The notes under the pieces were generated by a model. That model was given only the letters and a program-made list of their open reading frames with translations. It was not told where the DNA came from and ran no database searches. From assembly GCF_016920785.2 (NCBI RefSeq), contig NW_024609857.1:72290252-72354251 (forward strand): a stretch of DNA of 64,000 bases. The letters run 5' to 3'. A program made the position numbers and the translations under genes. The DNA comes from Ixodes scapularis (Eukaryota > Arthropoda > Arachnida > Ixodida > Ixodidae). Shown one piece after another: positions 44,166 through 56,109 of the stretch (position 1 is the stretch's first letter; each line of letters opens with the position of its first letter).

Positions 44166-46620
44166 GAAGAGCACGTAGAAATATAAGTGTGCTTTGGTCG
44201 TCGCGACGAGTAACTGAGCGACGCTGTCGGCCAGGCTGATTTGATAGTAAAAATGTGCGTAAGACACGTTTGGAGCTGTCGTAGGATTCTGGAATAACTC
44301 ACGCAAACGTTTCAAACATATCGCTTCGTGAGTAGGGATTTGTGCGTGCGTTTCGTCCTATGAACTTTTTTGAAGTAAGATCGTTTCGTGACTCTGGCAT
44401 CTGAGTGTCTCCCTTGTCGTAAATATCTTGGTGGAATCTTTCCGCCTTTAGTTAAACATTTTCGTTATAATAACAGTGTTTAGAAATGTGTTGCGTCATG
44501 GTATATGTTATGCTGCATGCGGGCAGCTACAGCGAAACTAATGCAATTTATAACTTGAATAATAATCCATTTTTGTTTCTTCTAAAATAAACAGCGCTCT
44601 TTCTTTGTTCGTTATGCTCTCTAGTTTATTATCACACTGACAATAAATAGAACTGACATAGTTGTCAACCGCTAGTAGAAATTTAGGGTATTAATGTTCA
44701 CCGAAAGACTCTTATTTTAAGTGGGAGAAGCACAGATATTTTCAGTCAATAAATTTCTCTAAAGTGCTATGAAAAAGTAGTTTCCAAGAGAGGGAAGCCA
44801 CTTTGTTTATGCTCCTCTCTCGCGTGATCTTCCCTTGATTCTGGAGCTGTCACACATACGTAAACGTGACCATTTGCTTCGTCAGTGGTCGGCCCTGTAC
44901 CCAAGCACCTTGCGTTTCAGTCAGCGGGTTCCAAATACTTTGGCTGGGGCATGGACCCTGGTGTTTTTCTAATGGAATCTATCCTAAGAATGCATATCCA
45001 TCCCATTAAACTTTACTTGAAAAGTATATGGTAGTACTTGAGTGCGATTAATGCATACGTAATTATTATTTGACCCAGTTACCGAGTTATCTTCGAGATT
45101 TTATCTTCACTTGCGTCTTTGACTTCAAGAGAAATGAGAGGCATTTGAATATTTATATTAAGAGTTTTCAGGTACACCTTACATTATTGGAAGGAAGCAT
45201 CTTTAATATATTATTTATGTGGAAAACGAATCGGAACGTATATATATTTAATTAATTCTTATCTAATATGCATGTTATCATGTGATTATTTGAGACATCC
45301 AACAATTTCTTTTTACTGGGGCACCATGTTCGTCAGTACAAAAAATAAACACATTAATGAATAATTATGTACACTGCGCGATACTGGTAGCACCCACACG
45401 ATATAGGCGAATTTTAGCATTTTACTTTGTGAGGTTATTGGCGGGCGCGAAATTTTACAGGTTAGTTTAGTGCCCCTAATGAGCATTTTACATCACACTT
45501 GTAGTTTTGATGAGATTCCTATTATTCAATGAGAAAAATAGAATAAACCTGTGATCGCTTGTTCACGCCAACAGTGTTAAGAAAGTATACGTCTCCAAAA
45601 AGTAAAAAATAAATAAATAAATATATGTATATACCGTTTCATCAGAAGCCGGCCTTGTTTTTTTGCCTGATAGCTTATTTTATTAAGAAATTATGGTTTC
45701 GCAACACTTATCTTGTAGTCATTATTTTTGTACTGTATACGAACGGAATATTGCCGCGTTCGCGGCGGAGTTGGCACAGAACACTACTGCAACGCGGAGA
45801 CATGGGGTTGAAACCTCGCCGCAAGGTCTTAACTTTTATCAATCGTTGCCCTCCGATAAGTTACATTTTATCCTGGGATGTTATCGCGCCTTCTGGTTTA
45901 TTACGTTCTGGAACACAAAGCATGTAAACGAAGCAGCCGAAGCGCGCTAAATCGCGCCAGTGGCTCTTCCGTCGCCGATGCGGGATGCGCTGTGCTATTT
46001 TTGTTATTTTACTGGCAAGCGTTTCCATTATTAATCATTTATTTCCAGTTTAACATTCGTCTACCAGTATGTATTTGTAACAATAGCATCAGTGTTGTAC
46101 CGATGGAGCATAAAAGAAGTTTAATTTCATTCATAATAAATTGTAAGAAAAGAAAGTATGCAGGCGGGCTGCTTGGGAAACGTCATAATTTACACCATAA
46201 GACTAGGACCTCGTGAGTGAAATTAATAATAAGTTTTACTGAGTGCCAAAATATTTGAAATTTAAGAGAAAAATACCACGTGTTAGCCTGATGCCTCTTC
46301 AGACGGACATTTGCCATCCGGTGTCCGCCTACTATAGTATAAAGAATGCAAAGAAAGAACAAGGACTGTACCTGTTCGAACGCAACAACCGGAGTAGAAT
46401 GGGGCTACAAACCGTAAGCTGCATACTATCAAGCCCTTTCTCGGTGAATTTAGGGTGATTTTGTACCATAAATATTGCCTTTTTTCAGGTGTTTTTCTGA
46501 AAATCAAGGACTGGTCACATTATACTGTAAAACGCACAATTTTTGCGGCTCTACTTTTTTTTTGCGCACTGGGCATGCTCAGGAGTCATATTCGCCTCCA
46601 CTGCATTTCACGAATTCTAT
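44166..46620. other. no recognisable gene
   Basis: Long AT-rich stretch. Two overlapping frames at 45625-46216 are open for 85-112 codons but show no domain, signal peptide or convincing splice context. Confidence 0.4.
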
Positions 46621-46627
46621 ATTTATT

Positions 46628-46725
46628 TTTGTGAGGGTAAAAGCGCTAAAAACAACAGACAAGTAAAAGAAACGCACAACACAGTTTTACTTGTCTGTTG
46701 TTTTTAGCGCTTTTACCCTCACAAA
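46628..46725. mobile_element. perfect 41-bp inverted repeat, 16-nt spacer
   Basis: Arm 46628-46668 begins TTTGTGAGGGTAAAAGCGC and ends ACAGACAAGTAAAA. Arm 46685-46725 is its exact reverse complement. No mismatch in 41 pairs suggests a recent origin or continuing gene conversion. Flanking target duplications were not evident. Confidence 0.95.
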
Positions 46726-46806
46726 CATGGATCACCAACTAGCCCAAGTGCATACGCTTCTACTATATTTATTTGTTTATTTATTTTACCCTATGGCCCA
46801 AACGCA

Positions 46807-49168
46807 TTAAAGGGTAACTGCAAAGAAAAAAAAAAGTGTTTTTTTAAACAGCCTAATTGGGACAAGCATGTCACAAAACAAATGTTCCGCGAAAAAAAAT
46901 TTTTTTTTAGCAATATTTACGTCACAGGACGTAATTTAGTCAGAGTCAGAACACCTCCACATTTGAAACCCCCCCTCTTTCGACCGCCGTGGAGGGGAAC
47001 TACGCCCCGCCCCTCACTTTTGGATTTGCTCTTTTTTGTTGACTTGGCTGCTGAGTTGAACTACGCAGCGTCTTGACTTCCGGTAAGATCTGGCAGCAAC
47101 GCACGCTAAACATGGCGCCGGTATTGTTTTGGTTTGACGGTACACGAGAAGCTGCGGGGTTGGCGAGGACATAGCGAAGACGTGACCGGAGAAGTGCCCC
47201 TGTGATGTTCCCGGAAAACGCAAAGTATCATTCGTAATCGTCGTGTGTGCTTTGAAAGCGAAGGGAGTCACAGGGTCCACGAGTGTGCAACCACAAGCCA
47301 ACGTTCACGACAGCGCTGCGTTGACTTCGGCGATCTCGTTCTGTGTGGTGCAACACGGCGATGCGACAAAGAACTGAAACGTTCGTGGTGCGTGTGGAGC
47401 AGTGCTTGGAGGTAGGCACCCAACACGGAGTGCAAATTGGCTGTTGTGGGGTTGAGGTTAAACGGGTTCAGTCGCGCCGTCGTCAGCTGATCCAGTCAAA
47501 CTCCCGCCGCGTCCAGGAGGACGCGGCGAGCGTTTTTAAAAGTAAATCTCCCTTCGTTCCGTTTCAAAATGTGGAAGATTCCCGACGCAAACCGTGAGTA
47601 AAAAGCTGCGGGCGTTTTCAACAAAATTACGTCGTTTTAATTGAACAATGAACTTCGAATTGTTGTCCTAAATCTGCAGTTTTTATGCTTTGTGTTGGAC
47701 TGCGTTTGCACAGCGACGTGTTGCGCTCATCATGCGGTGTGAATTAATTTGGGCAAGATTTCCTACCTGCCCAATGATGCATGAACTGAGACCATTTTTT
47801 ACGTAATAAACATAGTGTGGGTTTTTTTTATTATTATTTTGGGAAGAGGCGTGGGGCATTTATTACTACAATCCCTTGAAAGTTCAGAAATTGGGGAGGG
47901 CGAGCAAGCTTTCCGAACTTTGACTCCTTGCCTCTCTGGCACTGCACCTAGTTTCAAGTTTCAGTAGACATACCTACTAGCAGGTACAAACTGCTCTAAA
48001 GCAGGTAAAAGACTGGGAAGTCGGTAAGGTGCGCACTCCGTGTTTCGCGCTTTTCGCAAGGTGACTGGGGAAGTGCTTTCGCAAGGTATGCGGAATATGC
48101 AACCGATTTTGTTATGCCCGTCGTTTGCGTCTCTCCAGCAAAACGAATACGATATTCTACAAATTTGCAACCACAAGCCAAGATTTACGATAACAGTACA
48201 TATTCATTCAAACAATTTACATAAGATGGTTCGAAAGCCGAGAAACAAAAATCTGTCGGCTAACGTAGAATTCGAACGTCCCAGGGCTTTTGCGGACAGC
48301 TATTACGTAATCACCTGGGGTACCCGGTGCGAATCTCGACGGCCTCCGGAGCAATATGACAAGAATGTAACTGGACAAGTTTGTCGCTACGCGAACGCTA
48401 GATTGCCTCCAGCCAAATAGCATTCCTTTCGGGGCGACATGGCTGCTGGAAGGCTCGCTGTCGGGATCACTCATCTGACATCTCAGAAAAGTCAGCATTT
48501 GCACGCGCAAACGCAAAAAAAAAAAAAAAAAAACGCTAACAAAGCAAAAAGGAAAACGGAAAAAACCGCGCTATGAAAGCCAAAACCCCGCATCGCTTCC
48601 TATCACTAACACCTGCGACAGCTGCTAAACACACACTACTTCAATTCAAGAAGTCTCACTCAAGCTCCTGGGTCAGCACGAAACACTGATCACTTCGGGG
48701 AAACGACTAGTCGAGGTAGGCGAGACAGGCGGTAGCGGAGACTTCGGCGGCCTGTTATGGCTTTGTGCTTGTTATGGTGTGAATCTAAACGGAAGTGCCC
48801 GTCTTGTAAACCTTTTGTAAAGAATAATAACTCTCATCACATGGGTTATTCTTTAAACGTAAAAATATGCCGCTCAAAAGGAAATTGTAACATATAGCAA
48901 AGGCTTAACAACAAAGATCTAAGCTGTCAATCAAACTCTTAGCCAATGAGTAGTATAGCTGCCGATTGGTACTCAACGTCACGGAATCCCAACTTCGTGG
49001 CGCGCGATTTAAAACGGGCGAAATAGCCGCAAACTAAAATCAGTCTCACGCAAAAATATTGCTGTAAATTTTTTTTTTGTCGCGGAAAAATTGTTTTTAT
49101 GACGTCCTTGTCCCAATTAGGCTGTTTAGAAAAAAAAAACTTTTTTTTTGTTTGCAGCTACCCTTTAA
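46807..49168. mobile_element. 2.4 kb TTAA element with ~100-bp inverted termini
   Basis: The left end TTAAAGGGTAACTGCAAA (46807) is matched by the right end, reverse complement TTAAAGGGTAGCTGCAAA (ends 49168). Pairing continues through AAACAGCCTAATTGGGACAAG and TTCCGCGA..AAAAAA. Inside, two segments (about 47220-47320 and 48030-48195) share CAACCACAAGCCAA, a partial internal duplication. Short frames at 47343-47597 and 48040-48420 have no recognised transposase motif. A GTGAGT donor at 47592 hints at spliced coding sequence. TTAA termini suggest piggyBac-like transposition, unproven. Confidence 0.75.
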
Positions 49169-49766
49169 AAGGGGTGTTTTTTATATATCAACATGATAAA
49201 GGAACAAATGTTTACAGCAATAGGAACAAAATATACGTTAGTTGAACCGTGAAAGCAAACAAACTATAGTTAAACAAACAAAAACACATTATTACTAAGT
49301 GCAACATAAAAAAGTGCGGAATCGACAATTGATGCAAAGGTTATTTCCATCGTAAGCCGGAGACACGGAAAAATAAAAAAAACGGACAAAACAACAAGTC
49401 TCAAACACAGCTTCTAGTTTATTTGAACACCTCCGCTCTTATATATACACCACAACCCTCCTCTCCAAAGGTCGACACACCTCCTCTCCCCTCCATCAAC
49501 GACATCTCAAACTGAACCAATGACACAAGCTACCTCCCTTCCTTTCATAACAACCAAAAACTGACCCAGACGACCTCCTTTCCAATCCATGAAACAGGCA
49601 CTCAAACTACAACCCTGCTAACAATAAAAACACCCCCCCCCCACCCCCCCCCCCCAAAAAAAAAAAAAGATAGATTTTTTGGAACCGATTAGCCACAGCT
49701 GATAACAGGCCTATCGAACAGACACGGTGTTAACATTCAAACACCCTTCAAAAAAAAAAAAATTTT
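49169..49766 (-). other. 3' untranslated part of the Penelope-like element
   Basis: Downstream of the PLE stop on the minus strand lie homopolymer runs (49630-49668), a CT-poor stretch and ATAAACTAGAAGCTG at about 49412-49426. The exact element end was not located. No hammerhead-like core (CTGATGA...GAAA) was found by eye in this flank. Confidence 0.4.
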
Positions 49767-52055
49767 TTAGAGACATAGGAAGCGTTTTAGTTCACTTCCG
49801 AAAACCAAGGACGGTGTGCTGACACAATTGCCACGCTCCAAAATACATAAAGTCTCCCTCACAACTCTCCTACCATTTTCTTTCTCTTTATGCAATACCT
49901 GGGTATCCCCCCACTCAGGCTGACAGTGATTGCAGTCTACAACATGTTTAGCTATTTCTGAATGCTGCACATTGTCTTTTACCGCCCTTTTATGTTCCAG
50001 CAACCTATCATTCAAACAGCGACCAGTTTGACCTACATAAGACAATCCACACCGCAACGGAATGTCGTAGACAACTCCTACTTGACAAGTTAAATCAGGG
50101 TTTTGGTGTTTCTTTAGGCAACCCTGACGACCACCCGAAAAGGGGGTTAAGCTTTCCAATTTATGTTGTGCCTTGAAAACTAAATTTACTCGGAACCTCT
50201 TGGCCACTGACTTCAAATTGTGAGATATTCCATGATAGTAAGGCACACAGACCACATTTTTCACAACCGGTTTTTCTACCGGAGCCGAACTGAACTTTCT
50301 TAACACCTTGAGCATAATGCTAGAAATCACATCCTGGTGATGGCCCGCTTCCAAAAGACGCAACTTTTGCAACCCTATTGCCTCTCCAACGTGATGTACA
50401 CATGACTTTTTACACGCGTTATCTACCACCGATGCGATTACACCCCTCTTGACTAACTTCGAGTGACAGCTGTCAGCAGCCAACAAGGGTTTTGCCGATT
50501 CCTTACCAAACCTCCAACACAAGCCCTTTTGTGTGTGTAGTAGGAGGTCTAGATACTGAATATTGCCCTGAAGAGTGCTTGCCTCCGTGACCGTCAAATC
50601 GTGGCGCTTTTCTATTATACACTTCTTAACCGTCCCTGCTAACCCGTCCTCAAAAGAACAAATCAAAATGTCGTCTACATAGCGACGAACTACAACAGCT
50701 CCACTCGGCAAAGACCGCACAAACGCGTCGACATAAACATCCATTTCATTTAAAAAAATCTCTGATAACACTGGCGCAATTGAAGACCCGATACACACTC
50801 CCTCTTTTTGGATAAAAAGAGCACCTTCAAAGTCTATAACAGTGGACCCCAAATAAAACTCCAGAATGCTCATAAAGCTATCCACATCAACTCCAGAGGA
50901 AGACTGAAATTTTACTAGATGGTCATCACACCACCTCCTGGCCCTCCTCAAATGCTCCGACTTATTCATAGAATAATAAAGATCCTTGATGTCTAAAGTT
51001 ATTACTTCGCAGCTTCTCCCGTGATGGGGATTCAGTATTTCTATTAATTGCTCAGAGTTTCTCAATGATAACGGGCTATCGACCTCCACTCCGGTTAGAC
51101 ACTTTTGTATAAAAACCGACAACACCCTCTGCCAAGCACCATTTTCGTTCACAACTACTCTCAACGGGAAGCCAGCCTTCTGGTCCTTCAACAAAAATTT
51201 CAGTCTTAAGGTAGCCTGTGAAACCTCCCCTAGCCTCTTTACCACCGTCTGAAAGTCACACTCCTTAAGCACAGCTACCACATTTCTTTTCGCTTTCTTG
51301 AGGTCCCCAACATACGGCTTAAAAAGTTTATCAACCGCTTCAGCTGCCTTTGCTCTAAACATGTCATTCCCTAGGACAGCAAACCTCCCTGATTTGTCCG
51401 TCTGAAGTAAAGTAAGCTCTTTTTGTTCTAGGTCCTTCTTTACATCCCTGAACATCTTACAGGATACCTTATCCCTCGAAAAAGTCTGATCCACTATCAT
51501 TGAGACCTTCCTTATTGATTCATCAATAAAAACTTTTTTCTTGTCCTGATCAGAAATTTTCTTCGTGATTTCGAGCACATCAGATACAATATCCACCTTA
51601 GATGGCTTCACGTTAACGGAGAACTTCGGTCCCTTCCCCAGACATGCTTCTGTCTTTTTATCTAGCTGCCTTCCCGACAAGTTGAAAGGCATTCCTTGGC
51701 GATTAATTCTAACATTCGTTGCCTCACATGCAGTTTGCTTTGACACGGAAATTATAGCTTTCCTTCTGCTCCCACTCCATAGCGCCTCCCTTTTTGACGA
51801 CAACAATCGCAGCCAGGTTGAATACTCAATAGTATTGCCATAACTTTCCCCACGTGTTAATGTCCAAATACTGTCACACACCTTCCAAGCTTGCTTGAGT
51901 TGGTCCTGTAGAGAGTTCCGGTAGGCCGTCAGAACTTTTTTCTTGGTCGTCCAATCACAAGTCAATGATGAGAGGTAGGGCCATCTTGAGTCTTCGATGT
52001 ACCTTTCTCTTGAGCAGAAGCCCAGAAAACACCAATCCGCCTCAAGCTCCGCCAT
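49767..52055 (-). CDS. Penelope-like element RT plus GIY-YIG endonuclease, intact
   Basis: The open frame runs 831 codons from 52262, but the first 69 are read from an adjacent LINE in another frame. The start chosen is Met at 52055, giving 762 residues, close to the usual PLE size. RT motifs in the 831-residue numbering are LDIKDLYYSM (423-432, motif A), GVCIGSSIAPVLSEIFL (488-504, motif B) and RRYVDDILIC (526-535, catalytic YVDD). After a Cys/His linker (CLKKHQNPDLTC) comes the endonuclease VVYDIPLRCGLSYVGQTGR with R..DRLLEH, and a Glu in RRVVRET near 803. PLEs use the endonuclease to nick the target and the RT to copy in place. All key residues are present and there are no stops, so it may be recently active. 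Homology to Penelope/Poseidon-type PLEs with endonuclease is clear; the subfamily is not assigned. Confidence 0.93.
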   Translation of the reverse strand: MAELEADWCFLGFCSRERYIEDSRWPYLSSLTCDWTTKKKVLTAYRNSLQDQLKQAWKVCDSIWTLTRGESYGNTIEYSTWLRLLSSKREALWSGSRRKAIISVSKQTACEATNVRINRQGMPFNLSGRQLDKKTEACLGKGPKFSVNVKPSKVDIVSDVLEITKKISDQDKKKVFIDESIRKVSMIVDQTFSRDKVSCKMFRDVKKDLEQKELTLLQTDKSGRFAVLGNDMFRAKAAEAVDKLFKPYVGDLKKAKRNVVAVLKECDFQTVVKRLGEVSQATLRLKFLLKDQKAGFPLRVVVNENGAWQRVLSVFIQKCLTGVEVDSPLSLRNSEQLIEILNPHHGRSCEVITLDIKDLYYSMNKSEHLRRARRWCDDHLVKFQSSSGVDVDSFMSILEFYLGSTVIDFEGALFIQKEGVCIGSSIAPVLSEIFLNEMDVYVDAFVRSLPSGAVVVRRYVDDILICSFEDGLAGTVKKCIIEKRHDLTVTEASTLQGNIQYLDLLLHTQKGLCWRFGKESAKPLLAADSCHSKLVKRGVIASVVDNACKKSCVHHVGEAIGLQKLRLLEAGHHQDVISSIMLKVLRKFSSAPVEKPVVKNVVCVPYYHGISHNLKSVAKRFRVNLVFKAQHKLESLTPFSGGRQGCLKKHQNPDLTCQVGVVYDIPLRCGLSYVGQTGRCLNDRLLEHKRAVKDNVQHSEIAKHVVDCNHCQPEWGDTQVLHKEKENGRRVVRETLCILERGNCVSTPSLVFGSELKRFLCL

Positions 52056-52099
52056 CCGCTGTCCCAACTTGCAAAGAACTAGGAGGCTGTATACTTCCA

Positions 52100-54720
52100 C
52101 CGTTATGTAGGTTATGTAGGTGATTCCAGTTATTTGGTAATTTTTAAATGAATAATGCGTAAAATGTGTTATAACGACCAAATGGGATGCCAACCTTATA
52201 ATGATACCTATACGTGCGAAAACAAATGATGTAGGATTTATTCGCTGTTTTTTTGAGCGCAAAGGTATTGCTTGAGATGTAGTGAAAGAGATACAGGCTT
52301 GAGATTGCGCGACGATGTGCGAGGCTGGAAATATGTAGGTTGTCTTTCATTGATGTTACAGTAGCAGTGCGGTTACGGTTAGTCAATATGAAACGTGCTG
52401 ACATGTTCAGGGCGGATTCAAGTGAGTCAATAAGGTAAGTAGCACCAGTATTCCAGATGGAGGCTGCCTATTTAAGTTTCGATCGCACCCACAGTAAAAA
52501 AGATTTAAAGATGAAGGAGCTAAAAAGGAAGTTACGTTTCAGATAATCAAGCACGCGATTGGCGCTATTAATTACATACGTAGCATGCTTGTTCCAGGAT
52601 AAATCAGAGGTTAGTATCACGCCAAGATATTTGTACAAGTCTATGTGCTGTAATGCTGTGTCATCAAGGTTTTATGCAGTAGTAAAAGTAGGCTGACGAG
52701 GCACACAGATTAATTTAAATTTATTGATATTTCGTTGCATTGACCACACTTCACACCGTTTATGTACATAATTTAAATCATGCTGTAATTGTTTGAAATC
52801 AGAATCAGAAAGTATTTGGTAAATAGCTTAGTCATCAGCAAATAATTTTACTGAGGAAACAATACCTGGCAAGTCGTTAATATAAATTCGAAAAAAAGTA
52901 ATGGACTTAAGACAGACCTCTGAGGCGCTCGAGAAGAAACGGGTGCCAACAAACTGAGATTAACCTGTTAAAAATGCTGCCAGCCTGTTAATCACTTTAG
53001 GAACAATGTTTAGTTTACTTAGTATATAAAAAAAAGATGTGTCAGATACCTCGTCAAATGCGCCTGAAAAATCAAGGAATATGCAGTCCACCTAGACTCC
53101 CTGATCATAAGCAGTCTGAAAATCATTAGTGATACTGACCAATCTTGTTTCACAAGAAGAATTATGTCTAAAACTATGTTGAGCTGTGAATAAAATTAGT
53201 TAAAAAAGTTTACAAGTTGTGAGTAAATTATGTGTTCAGAAACTTTAGAAAAAAGCTAGTTAGTGAGATCGACCTGCAATTAATAGGCTAGTGCTTATCA
53301 CCAGCTTTGTACAGAGGTATTACCTTTGTGATTTTCCAACCATTAGGTAAAACTGCAGAGTCCAGTGATTGTAGAAGTATACGTAGAAGTATTAGGAAGG
53401 TGTACTGAACTATTGCGTTTTGAATTTTTGAGTTAATTTTGTCTGTAGCTGTGGATCAAGGCAGCTTAAAACCGTGTATAATTTTCGAAACACCATCAGG
53501 GTAGATAACATTATGATTTATTAATGAAAAAGTGTTAGCATGATAAGGTACATCTGTATTACTGCAAGGATTAGAAAAAAAACATCATGAAAACTTCAAT
53601 AAAGATTGAAGCACACAAAAGTTATTCAATGCGAAATTTATCTACAGTATTGAGTGAAATGAAATATTACTTATCGCGGCCCGACACAGCATTTCAAAAC
53701 TGCTGAGGATCATTTAGTAAAATTGATCGCAAGGTCTGGTTAAAAAAATTAAGCTGAGCGTCTTAAATAACATTTTTGTAAGCAACAGCAGCGTCGGCAT
53801 ATTTTTGACTGCGGACAGCACAGAGCGTAGCTTTAGCGGCTTGAAGTTAGCGTTTCCGTTATGTTTAAAGGTCTTAGGATCTGTTTAACCACGGTGCACA
53901 GGAATTGACAATCATGGTTTTAAAAGGAATACACTTCCCAGAAAGAGAACGCCTTAGAGGGCCCGATTTGTTTAGACGGAGCGATCAAAAACTCTTCAAA
54001 AGAATAATCCCGAAAATCCCTTAATTCAGCCATGTAGCATCATAAGTGGCTCTGTTATAATCACTAGTAACTTTTTTTATGATTTTTAGTACTACTCAAG
54101 TATAGAAATCATGCAAAAGTTAGCAACAAATGATTATCAAAACCTGGAAGATAGGTTATTTGGCCAAGATTAGCAACACTTGTCATAATGAGGTCCAAGA
54201 TATTAGATATGGTGGCCGTAGTTATTGTTGGCGCGGTTACTAGCTGACACAAAAACTCGGTGAGCACGCCTAAAATATTCGCGCAATCTACTGAAAATGA
54301 GTAGTTTAAAGACTACCCGAGCTCCAAGCAATGTTGGAGAATTTAAAGCAAACCATTAACTGTCGATATGTATTCGGAAGACATGTCACAATAACATATG
54401 TAGTCTGCTATAACAGTCATCAGAACATTAAGACGGGCGGTAACAACATCCCAGAATGAGCATTTGATGCTGAATGGTGATGCAGACTCAAATTATTTCA
54501 AGAGGACTATTATTATTTACAATAAACGATGTGATACAATCGATAACACCTATTAAAACACAACAGCCATTACGATGTTCCTTCTCATTCCGATATGTAG
54601 TTAAGCGGTTTTGGGCAAGTAATAACTTCGAACCTTTTAATTTCGCCGAAAGCCTGATCTCGGTTAAAACAGCAATGCTAGCATCGCAAGTATCAATATG
54701 AAAAATAACACGTCACTTTT
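52100..54720 (-). pseudogene. LINE ORF2: endonuclease and reverse transcriptase, decayed
   Basis: Minus-strand translation, broken by many stops and shifts, still shows the APE-type endonuclease (IDTCDASIAVLTE, then VNNNSPLEII, CCYRPS, then TIS.TATISNILDLI-like and ITYLPGFDNHLLL blocks near 54150-54700). RT motifs follow: VDCIFLDFSGAFDEV near 53060-53100 (motif A) and KLFADD followed by a stop near 52830 (motif C, normally FADD). The C-terminal block DLYKYLGVILTSDLSWNKH lies near 52600-52650. The frame 52404-52144 continues the C-terminus to NNWNHLHN, where PLE sequence begins. This is a CR1/Jockey-like LINE. It is long dead. Confidence 0.8.
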
Positions 54721-54792
54721 TGTTTCTCAAAATCCTTATGCTAGTAAAAGGAACATATTTTTCAGCTAAAGAAGGACGCTGTCCACTACCCC

Positions 54793-55690
54793 TCACTGAC
54801 TGCTAATCAAACGCACGCGTCGTCTCCGGTTGGGAAGCCAAACGCGCCGTAACTCAGAAAATATGCGGACGAAACGATTCAGTGACGTGCCTAGCAGATG
54901 ATCATAAATATAGCACTTCTCGTTAATAAACAATTTGTCATAATCATGCCTAAATGTGGAACCGTAAGATTTACCAAACTCGGTTAAGTTCCTAGGCGCC
55001 AAACGCGTCGCAGCTGAGAAATCCTCGTTATGACCGATGCCACTTACCTAAGTTGTAGAACAAGTTTTTTTATTTTGTTTTTATTTTTTTTAGTTATAAA
55101 ATTTTAAAAATGATTTGTCTGCATTTGTTGGAAACGAACTGCCCTACCCTGTGTGCGCGCTCATTTCCAAATGACAGTGTGTTTATAGCAGATTTCGCCC
55201 CTTTATCGATGCAATCCGACAATACCCTTTAATATTTACTTGTATATGTGCCCACGATTACGCAGCACTATCGGCAATCCTGTAAAATGAATGGCATTAC
55301 GTCGGGACTGATCTTGCATTTCGTCGAGCCGAGACTGAATCATGGGGTTTGCTTTCCTCTGTTTCTCGTTTTCTTGTCCTATTGCTTTCAATTCGTTCTC
55401 TACAACCCCTGTACTATTCTCATCTAAAGCAAGTGGTTCCCCGATTTCAGTAATTTTTTCCTTGGATGATTTTTTTTTTATTTTGCTTTATTTCGTTATT
55501 GCAGGCTATTAGAGATGTATTACCAGTTTTGAAACATTGTGACCTGGAATTAAACTCATTTAAAAGTTGTATATTTGTGCGAATTGTGTCAACTGCTTCC
55601 CACTCATGGCACCAGAATTTAATTCTATGTCCCCGCAACAGTGTAATGACAAAAATGATTGCCTGAATGATAGCAATAACTTTCGCCATC
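54793..55690 (-). pseudogene. LINE ORF1 remnant
   Basis: On the minus strand at 55690-55270, ENELKAIGQENEKQRK and RLDEMQDQSRRNAIHFTGLP form the coiled coil and the L.....SRRN.I...GLP block of L1/CR1-type ORF1 proteins. At 55002-54793, DKLFINEKCYIYD resembles the ORF1 C-terminal nucleic-acid-binding block. ORF1 lies directly 5' of the ORF2 remnant on the same strand, so the whole LINE covers about 55.7 to 52.1 kb. Stops and shifts interrupt it. Confidence 0.6.
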
Positions 55691-55692
55691 AT

Positions 55693-56109
55693 TTAAGAGC
55701 CTCTCAAAACAAAAACTGTTTTTTAAACAGTGTGGTTGGGACACGCATGTGAAAAAATAAATTTCACGAGAAAAAGACTTTAGAGAAATATTGACGGCGA
55801 GAGATTTATTTAAATTTTTGCGCGCAAAGTCTATGACCGTCACGGAATGTTCATTCGCTCAACGAGAGAGTCATTCGGTCTTTCCACCTCAACGTGAAGG
55901 CGAAGCCGATCCACCTCTCCTCCACGCGCCCAAGATGCCAAGAGAGAAAACAAGTGGAAAGGAGTTGACTACCGACTAAATCGCGTCTCGCGTCGTCTAC
56001 ACTGCTCTAAAGTTTTTTTGTTTGTTTTTTGCGTAAAATTAATTTTTCGCACACGTGTCCCAATAAGATAATATATATAAAAAAAGTTATCTTTTTGGGG
56101 GCTCTTTAA
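55693..56109. mobile_element. 417-bp TTAA MITE related to the 2.4 kb TTAA element
   Basis: The left end TTAAGAGCCTCTCAAAAC and the right end, reverse complement TTAAAGAGCCCCCAAAAA, bound it, with TTAA at 55693-55696 and 56106-56109. The subterminal GTTTTTTAAACAG, GGTTGGGACACGCATGTGA and TTTCACGAGAAAAA match the subterminal of 46807-49168 (TTTTTTTAAACAG, ATTGGGACAAGCATGTCA, TTCCGCGAAAAAA). Non-coding, so probably a deletion derivative of the same family. Confidence 0.75.

Noticed and set aside
49169..49766. Hammerhead ribozyme, expected in some PLE flanks
   Set aside because: No CTGATGA/GAAA core with pairing arms was found by eye; a covariance search would be decisive.
51565..51843. Plus-strand frame opposite the PLE
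   Set aside because: Antisense shadow of the PLE coding region.
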